Shown here in pieces: positions 11,118 to 19,902 of a stretch of 64,000 nucleotides of DNA. Positions within the stretch are counted from its first letter, which is position 1; each line of letters opens with the position of its first letter. Source of the DNA: Nitzschia sp. pyKryTriq1 (Eukaryota > Bacillariophyta > Bacillariophyceae > Bacillariales > Bacillariaceae). The notes under the pieces are model-generated. The model made no database searches, was not told the DNA's origin, and worked only from the letters and a program-made list of their open reading frames with translations. A program made the position numbers and the translations under genes. Where the stretch lies: positions 4,092,001 to 4,156,000 of the forward strand of contig OY101116.1 in assembly GCA_956465555.1 (NCBI GenBank). The letters are read 5' to 3'.

Positions 11118-11293
11118 TGTCTTGCATTGTCTAGCATGCTTGTCCTGTAGATCGTCCGTAGACACTGTACTAGTTCCGGTGCGTCCAGTTGGACATCTCG
11201 CCGACTATTATGTCTTGCATTGTCTAGCATGCTTGTCCTGTAGATCGTCCGTAGAAACTGTACTAGTTCCGGTGCGTCCAGTTGGACATCTCG
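11118..11293. repeat. 93-bp tandem duplication
   Basis: 11118-11200 and 11211-11293 are 83-base copies that differ at one base (GTAGACACTG versus GTAGAAACTG), period 93. The near identity means the duplication is recent. It is outside any recognised gene. Confidence 0.95.
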
Positions 11294-11360
11294 AAATGCG
11301 GCAACTCGACGTCGGCGGGCGAGGCATAGATGTGATTCCGACCGTCTTTGATCATATTAT

Positions 11361-11528
11361 TTGCAATCTCAAGCATTGGATACACTCTACGAATTATCAT
11401 CAGCCTCGTCCCCATCATCATCATCATCATCATTGTCTAACAACAACAACAACACTGCCAGTACCTCTACTTCTACGACGACAACATTATGGCATTGGGA
11501 ACGTCCCGATTGGACCTTTCATGCCAAG
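11361..11528 (+). pseudogene. Possible fragment of a PLD-superfamily phosphatidylglycerophosphate synthase gene
   Basis: A short open stretch with no ATG ends in LWHWERPDWTFHAK, followed at once by GTACGAGT, a plausible splice donor. The WTFHAK string resembles the HxK half-motif of eukaryotic PGS1-type enzymes (usually continuing GLW). No continuation was found downstream, and the rest of the fragment is a Ser/Asn/Thr run. It may be an orphan exon or a chance match to a short motif. Confidence 0.2.
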
Positions 11529-11830
11529 GTACGAGTAGCACGAGTAGCACGAGTAGCGTCGTCGTGTCTCCTGGACCCGCCGCTTTTTGTTGATGATGGG
11601 CTTGTAGTTTCATTTTTTGTTTCTTCGTATGACTATACTTGTCAGCTACGGTACATGTACTACCGGTATGACGGGACAAAAAAGTAAAGTAGTTAGCTAC
11701 TACTAGCTAGTAGAGATGTAGCGCTAATAATAAGGGGACAACACTCTTGTCAAAACTGCATCCTTATGGAAGCATTAAAGATACATTATGGTACTAGCAC
11801 CAGCAGATATAGGGTGTTCCTTCTTGTTCA

Positions 11831-14800
11831 TCACTCTGCCGAATCGTCGATGATGATACTGGTAGAATCGTCGTCGTTGTCGTCGTCTTCCTCCGAGTGT
11901 TTTTTCTTTTTCTTCTTCTTCTTCTTCTTTTTCTTCTTATGGGCAGGAGGATCGTCAATGTCGTCAACAGATTCATCATCGTCGGGTGTTTGGTCCCATG
12001 AATATGGTGAATCGTCTTGGACTGCGGGTACTACTACTAGCACAGGGGCATCCTCCTCGCCGGATGCTGCTGCACCAGGTGAAGCATCGTCTTCAACCAG
12101 AGCTTCCTCTTGGTCAGGGGCATCAGGTGGCAGCACATCGTCTTGTCTTGCGTGATCTTCCGGTAGCCGTTCTTGTTCTTCAACCGGGCCTTCCTTCGGG
12201 GGAGAATCATATGGGGCTTCTACTTCTTCTTCCACGCCAGCAGGAGGCGACGAATCGTCCTCTACCGGAGCCTTCTTCTTTTTCTTTTTCTTCTTCTTCT
12301 TGGCGGCAAGCATCGAATTCAGAGCAAAGAATGCCTCAAATTCCTCCACATCAATTTCTCCACTACCATCAACGTCAACGGCACGGAACAATTCGTCAGC
12401 GTTTTCGAATTGGGCAGCGGGGGAAAGCCGGCGATTCAACACCTCCAAACCCTTCCGGAACTCGTCTGGATCGATAGTCCCTCCTCCATCCTTATCCAGC
12501 AGAACAAAGACACCCGATAGAACGTATTTATTTTCGTAAAGCGATGATATTTCCTCGTCCTGGAGCAGTTTCGAGATCTTTGCTAGTAGTTCGGTCGCTC
12601 CTTCTTCAGCTTCCTTGGTCACTTGAGTAACATCAAAGTCTTCGGGCACTTCGTCTGATGAAGCTGGATCAGGAACAACCGAGGTATTGTCGGTTTTCTC
12701 ATAGCCATCGTCATAATCATTTCCGTCCACTACTTCTTCTTTTTGATCTGTGTCTTTGTACTGTAGCTTCTCTTGCCCATCTCGGTCCAGCAGCTCCGAA
12801 CCTAGTTGCTGCTCGCACCGCTGCACGTCTTCTTCGGTCTCAGTGTAGAGAAGATGGTCGTAGTATTCACTTCGACAGACGGCGTCAAGGCATTTGTACA
12901 TATTCCTTCGGTAGACATTCTTGAGTGCAGTGATACTGTCCAATATTTTGCCGACTTTCTCGACAGTGTATCGGATCTTCTGTTCGTCTGGAGACATTTC
13001 CATAGCTTTCTCTTCCTCGGCGGCGGCTGCTGCTGCGGCTGCAATAGCTTGCTTTTCAAGCCTGTCTGCCAAGTCTTTCTGGGCTGTCTCTAGTTCCTCG
13101 CGTTCCTTTTCAGCATCACTCATAGAGAGAGACAAGGTCTCTAACTCAGTTTTCAAGGCCTCACTCTCTTCTCGGAGCTCTTCCAGAGTGGAATTGTATT
13201 CCTTTTTTCGGGCACTGGCCACCTCGGCAATGTGTGCCTCCATCATTGCTCCTTTTCGACGATTGTATTCCTGGCGCAAAGACTCAATTCCCGCATCTCG
13301 TTGAATTCGCGTGTTGATCCACTTCTCTTTGACCTCGTCCAGTTCTTTTTTCAATGCGTTGATGTTGGTGTTTTGTTCCTTTTCAAATATCGCCATTTGA
13401 TATTGTGCCTCCAAGGATCTCAATACGTCGTTTCGGCCCCGCGCCATGTGTACTCTCCTGGACAAAGTAACAGGATTGACAGATGGTTTCGGCGGTGGCT
13501 CCTTCTCCTTCGAGCTCTTGATTTGTATCAGTGAATTTCGTTTGTGGTCGCTCTGCGGTTTGAACCTTGACGAAGAAAGAACGTGTTCACTCTGCGACAA
13601 GCCCTCTTTCTTTATTCTTCGGACGCTCCGACGATCATCTGATCGAGGATTGTCAATCGCGGTGGTAAGCCCTTTTCTTGGTGATTCTCCCGTTTTTTGT
13701 ATGGTATTCGTGGACATGCTCGTACTGCGTTTCAGCATTCTTTTTTTCAAGGAAGTGGAGCCTTCGTTTTCTGTTTCATCCTGTTGATGCTTTTGCTTTC
13801 GTCGCGATCCCGACCAACTAGTCGATCGTTTGATTTCTCGAGATTTTTCATCAATGGGTTCAATCTTTGAGAATGATCCCCCGTATCGTTTGGTTTTACC
13901 TCGGTCGTCTCCCGAACGACTCCTTGACTTGCTCGCCTCGCTTCTTCGACCCTTTGGGCTCACACTTCGAGAGGATAATGTCGGGCTCTCCGATCTCTTA
14001 TTATTTCGTTTCCTTTCTTTGCTTTGACTTCTTGAAGAATACCGAGAGGAGGAGACGTCACTCTTCCGTCTAGACTGAGTTCTACTATCGTACTCGGGGC
14101 TGCTTGAGCTTGATCGTCGACGTTCATCGCTGTGACTTCGGGAACGTCGCGATGAAGATCGGTCGTGTAGTACGCGAGGACGCGAGCGAGAATCTGGGCT
14201 CTTGGATCTCCTCCTTCGTTCATCTTTATTATTCTGAGTTTTTGAGTATCGGGACGTGGAGACTTCATCATACTTGGGCCGATCACTACTACGTGTAGTA
14301 TGCCTCGGGCTCCTTGATCTTGATCTACGACGTTCTTTGCTCCAGCTCCTGGAACGCCGAGACGAAGATCTTTCGTGTGACCTGGAGATCGAAGCTGTTG
14401 GACTTTTCGATTCTATTGACCTTCTTCGCTCCTTGCTACGGCTCCTTGACCGTCGCGATGAAGATCTTCTGTCGTGTGATCGATGCTGATTCGATGAGGA
14501 AAATTCACCTTTCCGTCCTTGGGAACTAGAAACTGGACTCCATGATCTCTCTCTACTGCTTCGTTCCTTGCTCCTGCTTCTGGAACGCCTCCGGGACGAT
14601 GGACGATGATTCGAAATGGAAGAATCTCTGTTCTGCGGGGAAGTAGTACTAGCTGTTGGTGGACTTTGCGATCTCGACCTGCTATTCCTTTCCTTGCTGC
14701 GGCTTCTTGAACGCCGCGAAGAGCTTCGTCGATCAGTGCTTCGGTGCATACTAGAATTTTGGCGATCATGATGATGATGATGATGATGAGGAGGAGGATT

Positions 14801-15832
14801 ATCAGAGGATATAACCTCAAATATGTCGACAGGAATAGGAGGTATGTAACTCGGATCTGTGGATGTTTCTCTTGTTGTTGGTGTCGTTGTTCGACGTTCC
14901 TCCATGGCTCTAGGTGAAAATCGGGCGTGCGAACCATGCACCGACACTCCCAACTCGCCGTTAGGTTTAGATGGTGGTTTGGAATTTGGACTTATGGGTC
15001 TCACACGTGTTGGTCGCCGATCATCATTACTATGGCTTCTGGAACGCCGCCGTGACGAAGGTCGATATGCCGACGACGAAGATACTATTTCTCGTTTTCT
15101 TCGTTCGGCACTCTCACTTCTACTACTAGAGCGTGGTCTTGACGATGATCGATGGTGCGATTCTCGGCGTGGGCTTTTGGATCTCTCTCTTCTTATTTGT
15201 CGTTCTTTGCTTCGACTTCTGGAAGAATATCGTCTTGATGAATATCTGTCATGATGATGTGATGATCTATGAGCCGATGATGAAGAATATTGACTTTTCC
15301 TTGTTGACGGGGGTAGTTTCTCGTCGCTTTTGGATCTCTCTCTTGTTCCACGTTCGTTACTTCGACTCCTCGACCTTCGCTGCCGCGAGGATGATGGTTC
15401 ATCTGATGATCGACGGGAGCTGATATCACGTGAGCTCGATTCTCGGCCGTAGTTGTTTCGAGATGTTCTAAATTCCGCCGAGGAGGAGTCGTCGTTCGTT
15501 CTGCTAGGAGGAGGGCTCCTCGACCTGCTGGTCCTCCTTCGCCGTTCTTGTTCTTTGCTTGGAGGACTGGAATAATCTTTTTCGGATCGATGACGATAAT
15601 TCTCTGATGAGGAAGACGACGATTTCCGTTTGGAAGTTTCCGATGATCTCCTGCCAACATCTGATTCTCTCTGGCTGTGGCTGGTGGTGGTTCGATTTCG
15701 ACGTTCCTCCTCCCTACCTGGGCTTCTAACAGAGTGAGCAGGACGTTGATGATGGTAATGATCCTCCCTGCTGCTGGGCCTTCGACTGGACGAAGAAGCC
15801 CTATGATACTCTTTAGGAGATGATGACGGCAT
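11831..15832 (-). CDS. EF-hand array copy A: RS-rich coiled-coil EF-hand protein
   Basis: 1333 residues from the first true ATG (15832); the frame extends four codons further only to a TTG. Residues 1 to about 720 form an RS domain like that of splicing SR proteins, built of repeated units such as SSRRSRSRSKERRRSRSRSP. Residues about 790-950 are a coiled coil. A conserved block near 955-1010 contains ALKNVYRRNMYKC and CEQQLGSELL. The EF-hand pair is at about 1100-1175 with complete loops DKDGGGTIDPDE and DVDGSGEIDVEE, so calcium binding is likely. The tail (about 1180-1333) is acidic with two poly-Lys runs (10 and 13 Lys) that look like nuclear signals. It is the first-placed and most divergent member of the array. 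An RS domain joined to EF-hands is unusual; nuclear, calcium-linked RNA processing is only a guess. Confidence 0.85.
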   Translation of the reverse strand: MPSSSPKEYHRASSSSRRPSSREDHYHHQRPAHSVRSPGREEERRNRTTTSHSQRESDVGRRSSETSKRKSSSSSSENYRHRSEKDYSSPPSKEQERRRRTSRSRSPPPSRTNDDSSSAEFRTSRNNYGRESSSRDISSRRSSDEPSSSRQRRSRSRSNERGTRERSKSDEKLPPSTRKSQYSSSSAHRSSHHHDRYSSRRYSSRSRSKERQIRRERSKSPRRESHHRSSSRPRSSSRSESAERRKREIVSSSSAYRPSSRRRSRSHSNDDRRPTRVRPISPNSKPPSKPNGELGVSVHGSHARFSPRAMEERRTTTPTTRETSTDPSYIPPIPVDIFEVISSDNPPPHHHHHHHDRQNSSMHRSTDRRSSSRRSRSRSKERNSRSRSQSPPTASTTSPQNRDSSISNHRPSSRRRSRSRSKERSSRERSWSPVSSSQGRKGEFSSSNQHRSHDRRSSSRRSRSRSKERRRSIESKSPTASISRSHERSSSRRSRSWSKERRRSRSRSPRHTTRSSDRPKYDEVSTSRYSKTQNNKDERRRRSKSPDSRSRPRVLHDRSSSRRSRSHSDERRRSSSSSPEYDSRTQSRRKSDVSSSRYSSRSQSKERKRNNKRSESPTLSSRSVSPKGRRSEASKSRSRSGDDRGKTKRYGGSFSKIEPIDEKSREIKRSTSWSGSRRKQKHQQDETENEGSTSLKKRMLKRSTSMSTNTIQKTGESPRKGLTTAIDNPRSDDRRSVRRIKKEGLSQSEHVLSSSRFKPQSDHKRNSLIQIKSSKEKEPPPKPSVNPVTLSRRVHMARGRNDVLRSLEAQYQMAIFEKEQNTNINALKKELDEVKEKWINTRIQRDAGIESLRQEYNRRKGAMMEAHIAEVASARKKEYNSTLEELREESEALKTELETLSLSMSDAEKEREELETAQKDLADRLEKQAIAAAAAAAAEEEKAMEMSPDEQKIRYTVEKVGKILDSITALKNVYRRNMYKCLDAVCRSEYYDHLLYTETEEDVQRCEQQLGSELLDRDGQEKLQYKDTDQKEEVVDGNDYDDGYEKTDNTSVVPDPASSDEVPEDFDVTQVTKEAEEGATELLAKISKLLQDEEISSLYENKYVLSGVFVLLDKDGGGTIDPDEFRKGLEVLNRRLSPAAQFENADELFRAVDVDGSGEIDVEEFEAFFALNSMLAAKKKKKKKKKKAPVEDDSSPPAGVEEEVEAPYDSPPKEGPVEEQERLPEDHARQDDVLPPDAPDQEEALVEDDASPGAAASGEEDAPVLVVVPAVQDDSPYSWDQTPDDDESVDDIDDPPAHKKKKKKKKKKKKKHSEEDDDNDDDSTSIIIDDSAE

Positions 15833-16541
15833 GATACTCTTCAACGACTTCTTGATAAATCCGGCGCTGGCATCCTTTATTACTGCACTCTCATCTCCTC
15901 GTCGTTTCCTCTACCAACCCATATTATTCTCACTCTCTGTTCCTCTGCTGTTCCACCACGGATATGTCTTATTTCTCTTGAGTCGAAACAGAATAATTAT
16001 AGATGATAGAAGGCGGGTTCCTCGTGCAGTCAGAGAGTAGGTACGGTATGTGTGCTGCAGATGAGGATGCAGAAGATGCGATGACATGTGTCTCGTCGAT
16101 TTCGAATTTGAAGTCAACGCTCGCTATCGTCGGGTCTTTCGCGCGCAAAAATGGAAACGCATCGCCTTGCGCTGCCGCGTGGATTCTACATGGTTTTGTA
16201 CGAAGAACATTGCATAAGGCTAGTAGCCACCTAAAAATGTCCGAAAAAGACATCATTTCAAAGCCAAAGGGCTTATCAACTCGGGAAGCAAAATGACTGG
16301 GAATGAATGATGACGTCTGACTGACGACTCTCATCACTCACTCCCCAAGCACGACCCACGACCCGCATCAATGGAATGGAATCCGGAGAGTCGATTGCCT
16401 ATTCATCGAACACTCCAATAGCGTGTAGTACTCGTAGAGTATAACCTGTATACTCGAGCTGCTACTACTAATACTAAGTAGTAGTTGGATGGTTATGTAA
16501 TGAAAGTATATATTTTATTGCTACATCATACTTGTTACAAA
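15833..16541. other. Intergenic region between array copies A and B
   Basis: Short frames occur on both strands over 15970-16340 but none is recognisable. The stretch next to 15833 is the probable promoter of copy A. A TAG/CTA tract lies at 16420-16480. Confidence 0.5.
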
Positions 16542-19214
16542 CTATTGCGAGAAAATTTCATTAAACTCCTCGAGGTCCAGTTCTCCAGACCCATCCACGT
16601 CGAGGGCCTTGAAAAGTTTATCCGGGTCGTCAAATTGGGCCCCTGCTGGCAACCTTCGGTTCAACAAGTCCATTCCCATTCGGAATTCTTCAGGATCGAT
16701 CGTTCCACCGCCGTCCTTGTCAAGGAAACGGAAGACTGTGATTAGCATATCTTTGTTTTGGTAGAGAGAGGACATTTGAGTGTCGTCCACCATTCCGGAC
16801 AACTTCGACATGGCGGCATTTTCTTTCTCAGCTTCTTCCGTGAATTTCTTTACATCCCAGTCGCCATATTCACTTTCATTTTCGTTGAAAGATGATTCGT
16901 CGTCGTCTTCTTCTTCGATTGTGTCTATATTGATCCGGGGCATGAAGGACACGTCTAGGGACGAGCGACGCTGCATTTTTACAAACAGTTTGGTGCCTTC
17001 TTCTTGTAGTACGTCACTTCCAAGCTCCGATTCGCACGATCGAATCTGATCCCAAATACCAAGATACAAGTCATGGTCGTACAGATCGTTGGTTTGAACG
17101 CCCCGTCCGACTCGATACATGAAGTCTCGATACACGTTCTTGACATTGGGTTCCGCCATGAGTCCGACCAACCCACGGTGGATCTGTTCCATTTGGTCTC
17201 GGGCTGCCTGGAGCTTTTCTTGCTCAGCCGTTTTTTGGATGCACCACTTTGTCAAACCGACAAAGTTGGCTTCGATCTCTGCATTTGATTTCTCGATTTT
17301 CTCGTTTTCTTGTTTGGCCGAAGAAATCAAAGCTTGCAGAGCGTCCATGTCCGCTTGAAGAGATTCCTTTTCCTTGTAAAGTTCCACGATTTCATCGGAT
17401 TGCTCTTCCCGTTTCGCCTCCAAATCCTTGGCTTGTTGTTTGTCCGCCTCCTCCTGGCGTCGCCAAAAGTCTTTGGTGACTTGTTCACGAACTTTTTGTT
17501 TCGAAACATCAAATTGCTGTTGTAGAGCTCGGATGTCTGCATCCGAGTCCATCCGAGTCTTTATCCATTGCGCCTTGACAAATTCCAACTGGTTGCGAAG
17601 CATTTGACATTTGACATCCTTGGTCTTTTCTTGCTGTTGTTTCTTATATTCTGCCTCGAGAAGAGCCATGACGCCATTACGATACTTTGCCAAAGGATTC
17701 TTTTTGACTTCAGTGATGGAAAAGGAGGGTGATTTGCTGTGACTGCTCGATGATGACGATGGTCGGTGATGATGAAGACTTTGACTGTGCCAACTCCTCT
17801 CTTGCCGCGCAGAAGGCCCGGGCGATAGGCTTTTGCTGCTATTGGTAGGGCCAGATCGACGACTGGAGCGACGCTTTTCCAAGGACGAATAGGATTTCGT
17901 TTCTTCGGCTCTCAAATCGCCGCTGCTCCTAGGGCGACGAGAGGAAGCCAAGGATTTCAAATCCTTGTGACTGCCACCACGACGTTTTTCCAAGGAGGGA
18001 TAGGAGTTTGCCTCTTCGGCTCTCAAATCGCCACTGCTTCTAGTTCGACGAGAGGAAGCCAAGGATTTCAAATCATTGTGGCTGCTACCTCGATGTTGTT
18101 CCAAGGACGAATAGGAGTTTGCTTCTTCGGCTCTCAAATCGCCACTGCTCCTAGGCCGACGAGAGGAAGCCAATGATTTCAAATCATTGTCACTGCCAGT
18201 TCTTCTCCGGCTGCTATTACTTCGCTTGCGTGAAAGCGATCGTGGTCGCTCCTCTTCCGTAGTATGTTTGCTGTGGCTGGAGCTGCTTCGATGACTTTGA
18301 CCACTTTCTTGTTGTTCGTCGCGAGCGACGATATCGGAAAGTCTACTTCGGCTACCCGACGGGCGCAAACCTTCATTGGCCAAATCCGACAATCGAGGCT
18401 CGCTGCTACCCGAGGATCGAAATCTGCTTCGGCTACGGGAGCGATCCATATCCGATAGTCGAGAACCACTTCCCGAGGATCGAAGTTTGTTTCGGCTGCT
18501 GCTCGACGATCGATCTAAATCGGATAGTCGAGAGCCACTTCCCGACGAAGTGGCTCGAAGGAGGTTGTTACGACTTCCCGAAGGAGGCAGATCATTTCGT
18601 GAAGAGGATCGAACAAGAAGATTGTTTCCGCTACCACTACCCGAGGAACGGAACCCCCCACCACGATTGCTATGCTGGGACGATGACAACTCCGAAGACT
18701 TGGACTTGGAGGTCATTCGTCGATACAAGCGATCGTCAATGTCTTCCATTTGTTGTTGTTTCTTCTTTTGTGATGATAGCTGTTGCTCCTTGTGGTGGTG
18801 CTGATGATGATGTTCACGGTTCTTGGTCGAACGATGTTCACTGTGCCTTAACAAATCGTTGGCCGCATTCATGCTCGAACTCTTGGATGACCTTCGAAGA
18901 GAAGATCCACTTGTTGTTCCGTGGACTGTATTTCTCAAATTGTCAAACGAGGCGTTTCGCGTAGTACTACTACTATTCGTAGTAGAGGACAATGCTTTTC
19001 GATTTCGCACTATGGGGGATGGGCCCAGCCCACCATACATTGGTGCAGCTAACATGTCGTCGAGCTTGTTGGACATGGATCGAGCGCTACTGACGCTAGT
19101 ACTACGCGTAAGGCCCATCGGCGGATCAGAAGGAAGAAAGTCCATGAGTCTGGAGTCTTCGTCGTCGTCGTCATGTCCATTAGCTAACGAATAAAGACTG
19201 ATAGATGGTGCCAT
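16542..19214 (-). CDS. EF-hand array copy B: Ser-rich coiled-coil EF-hand protein
   Basis: 890 residues in one exon. Residues 1-520 are Ser/Arg-rich with many SGSGSRLSDLDRS-like units, the family motif MEDIDDRLYRRM (about 157-168) and three tandem 37-residue repeats (NDLKSLASSRRxRSSGDLRA, about 340-450). Residues about 525-690 are a coiled coil, followed by the family block EPNVKNVYRDFMYRVGRGV and CESELGSDVL. The EF-hand pair lies at about 835-888 with loops DKDGGGTIDPEE and DVDGSGELDLEE, both complete. Calcium-responsive scaffold is a reasonable inference; no enzymatic domain is present. Confidence 0.87.
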   Translation of the reverse strand: MAPSISLYSLANGHDDDDEDSRLMDFLPSDPPMGLTRSTSVSSARSMSNKLDDMLAAPMYGGLGPSPIVRNRKALSSTTNSSSTTRNASFDNLRNTVHGTTSGSSLRRSSKSSSMNAANDLLRHSEHRSTKNREHHHQHHHKEQQLSSQKKKQQQMEDIDDRLYRRMTSKSKSSELSSSQHSNRGGGFRSSGSGSGNNLLVRSSSRNDLPPSGSRNNLLRATSSGSGSRLSDLDRSSSSSRNKLRSSGSGSRLSDMDRSRSRSRFRSSGSSEPRLSDLANEGLRPSGSRSRLSDIVARDEQQESGQSHRSSSSHSKHTTEEERPRSLSRKRSNSSRRRTGSDNDLKSLASSRRPRSSGDLRAEEANSYSSLEQHRGSSHNDLKSLASSRRTRSSGDLRAEEANSYPSLEKRRGGSHKDLKSLASSRRPRSSGDLRAEETKSYSSLEKRRSSRRSGPTNSSKSLSPGPSARQERSWHSQSLHHHRPSSSSSSHSKSPSFSITEVKKNPLAKYRNGVMALLEAEYKKQQQEKTKDVKCQMLRNQLEFVKAQWIKTRMDSDADIRALQQQFDVSKQKVREQVTKDFWRRQEEADKQQAKDLEAKREEQSDEIVELYKEKESLQADMDALQALISSAKQENEKIEKSNAEIEANFVGLTKWCIQKTAEQEKLQAARDQMEQIHRGLVGLMAEPNVKNVYRDFMYRVGRGVQTNDLYDHDLYLGIWDQIRSCESELGSDVLQEEGTKLFVKMQRRSSLDVSFMPRINIDTIEEEDDDESSFNENESEYGDWDVKKFTEEAEKENAAMSKLSGMVDDTQMSSLYQNKDMLITVFRFLDKDGGGTIDPEEFRMGMDLLNRRLPAGAQFDDPDKLFKALDVDGSGELDLEEFNEIFSQ
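17870..18195. repeat. 111-bp in-frame tandem repeat in array copy B
   Basis: Three copies with an exact 111-base period (start points of the same word at 17914, 18025 and 18136), coding a 37-residue unit with the core SSRRxRSSGDLRAEE. The copies are over 85% alike, so the expansion is fairly recent and keeps the frame. Confidence 0.9.
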
Positions 19215-19902
19215 TGTTGTTGTTGTTGTTGTTGTTGTTTGATATGATGCGGTGTCAAGATATTATGTATGCATGTTGGGAAGTTTTCAATTTAGTGCAC
19301 TGGTGCATACCGGTATCGCCAGAGCGGCGGAAGAATCAATTATCCTCGGGGGGGATGAGATTCCTACTTAATGGAAAAATTCCGAAAGATACTAATGCCT
19401 CGGTCATTAATCATCGTCTTTATGATGCAATTTTGAAACGACGACTAAAGCGACGTTCGCCGTTCGTTTCTAAAGTAGTAGTACTAGAGTAGTGAATTTC
19501 AATGTTTCTCCGAGCGAGGCACCGCGCTGCACGCACAATACGAGTATCATAAAGTATGTAGCGGCTACGAGAATAATTGACCGACACGTGTCATACATGT
19601 ACCGCTACAAGTAGTGTACTGTACTCTTGTAGTACAGCACTCAACTGAGTAGAATAATAGTCTACCAGGTACTCTCTCTCTAAAAGTAGTAGTAGTAGAG
19701 AGTACTTCTACTACCGGTAGAGACATGCTGTGAGTGCCTCGGACCCCTGAGATCTACATACAAGTACATATAGTCTATGACTTGCTGGAGTAGTCGTCGT
19801 GTACTACACTCGAAGCGAGCTAGTAGCTCTTGTAGTAGATAAACTGAAGTTTGCTATAGAGTGGTAGTTCGTTCTTGCTATGCAGTTATGTATATGTGAA
19901 TT
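19215..19902. other. Intergenic region between array copies B and C
   Basis: No gene seen. The part next to 19215 is the likely promoter of copy B. Self-complementary TAG/CTA tracts lie at about 19610-19720. The part near 19880 is the 3' flank of copy C. Confidence 0.5.

Larger units (their letters stand above)
8962..11830. other. Gene-poor region with repeats and possible gene fragments
   Basis: No complete gene is seen. It holds a (GA)n tract (9644-9670), repeat copy 2 (10732-10872), a 93-bp-period tandem duplication (11118-11293) and two possible gene fragments (10052-10366 and 11361-11528) listed separately. Between about 9000 and 10000 nothing recognisable was found. Confidence 0.55.

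Noticed and set aside
15969-16337. Overlapping frames on both strands (97 and 122 codons) between copies A and B
   Set aside because: Neither has a recognisable domain, and the two strands are equally open, which suggests chance in a GC-balanced stretch.
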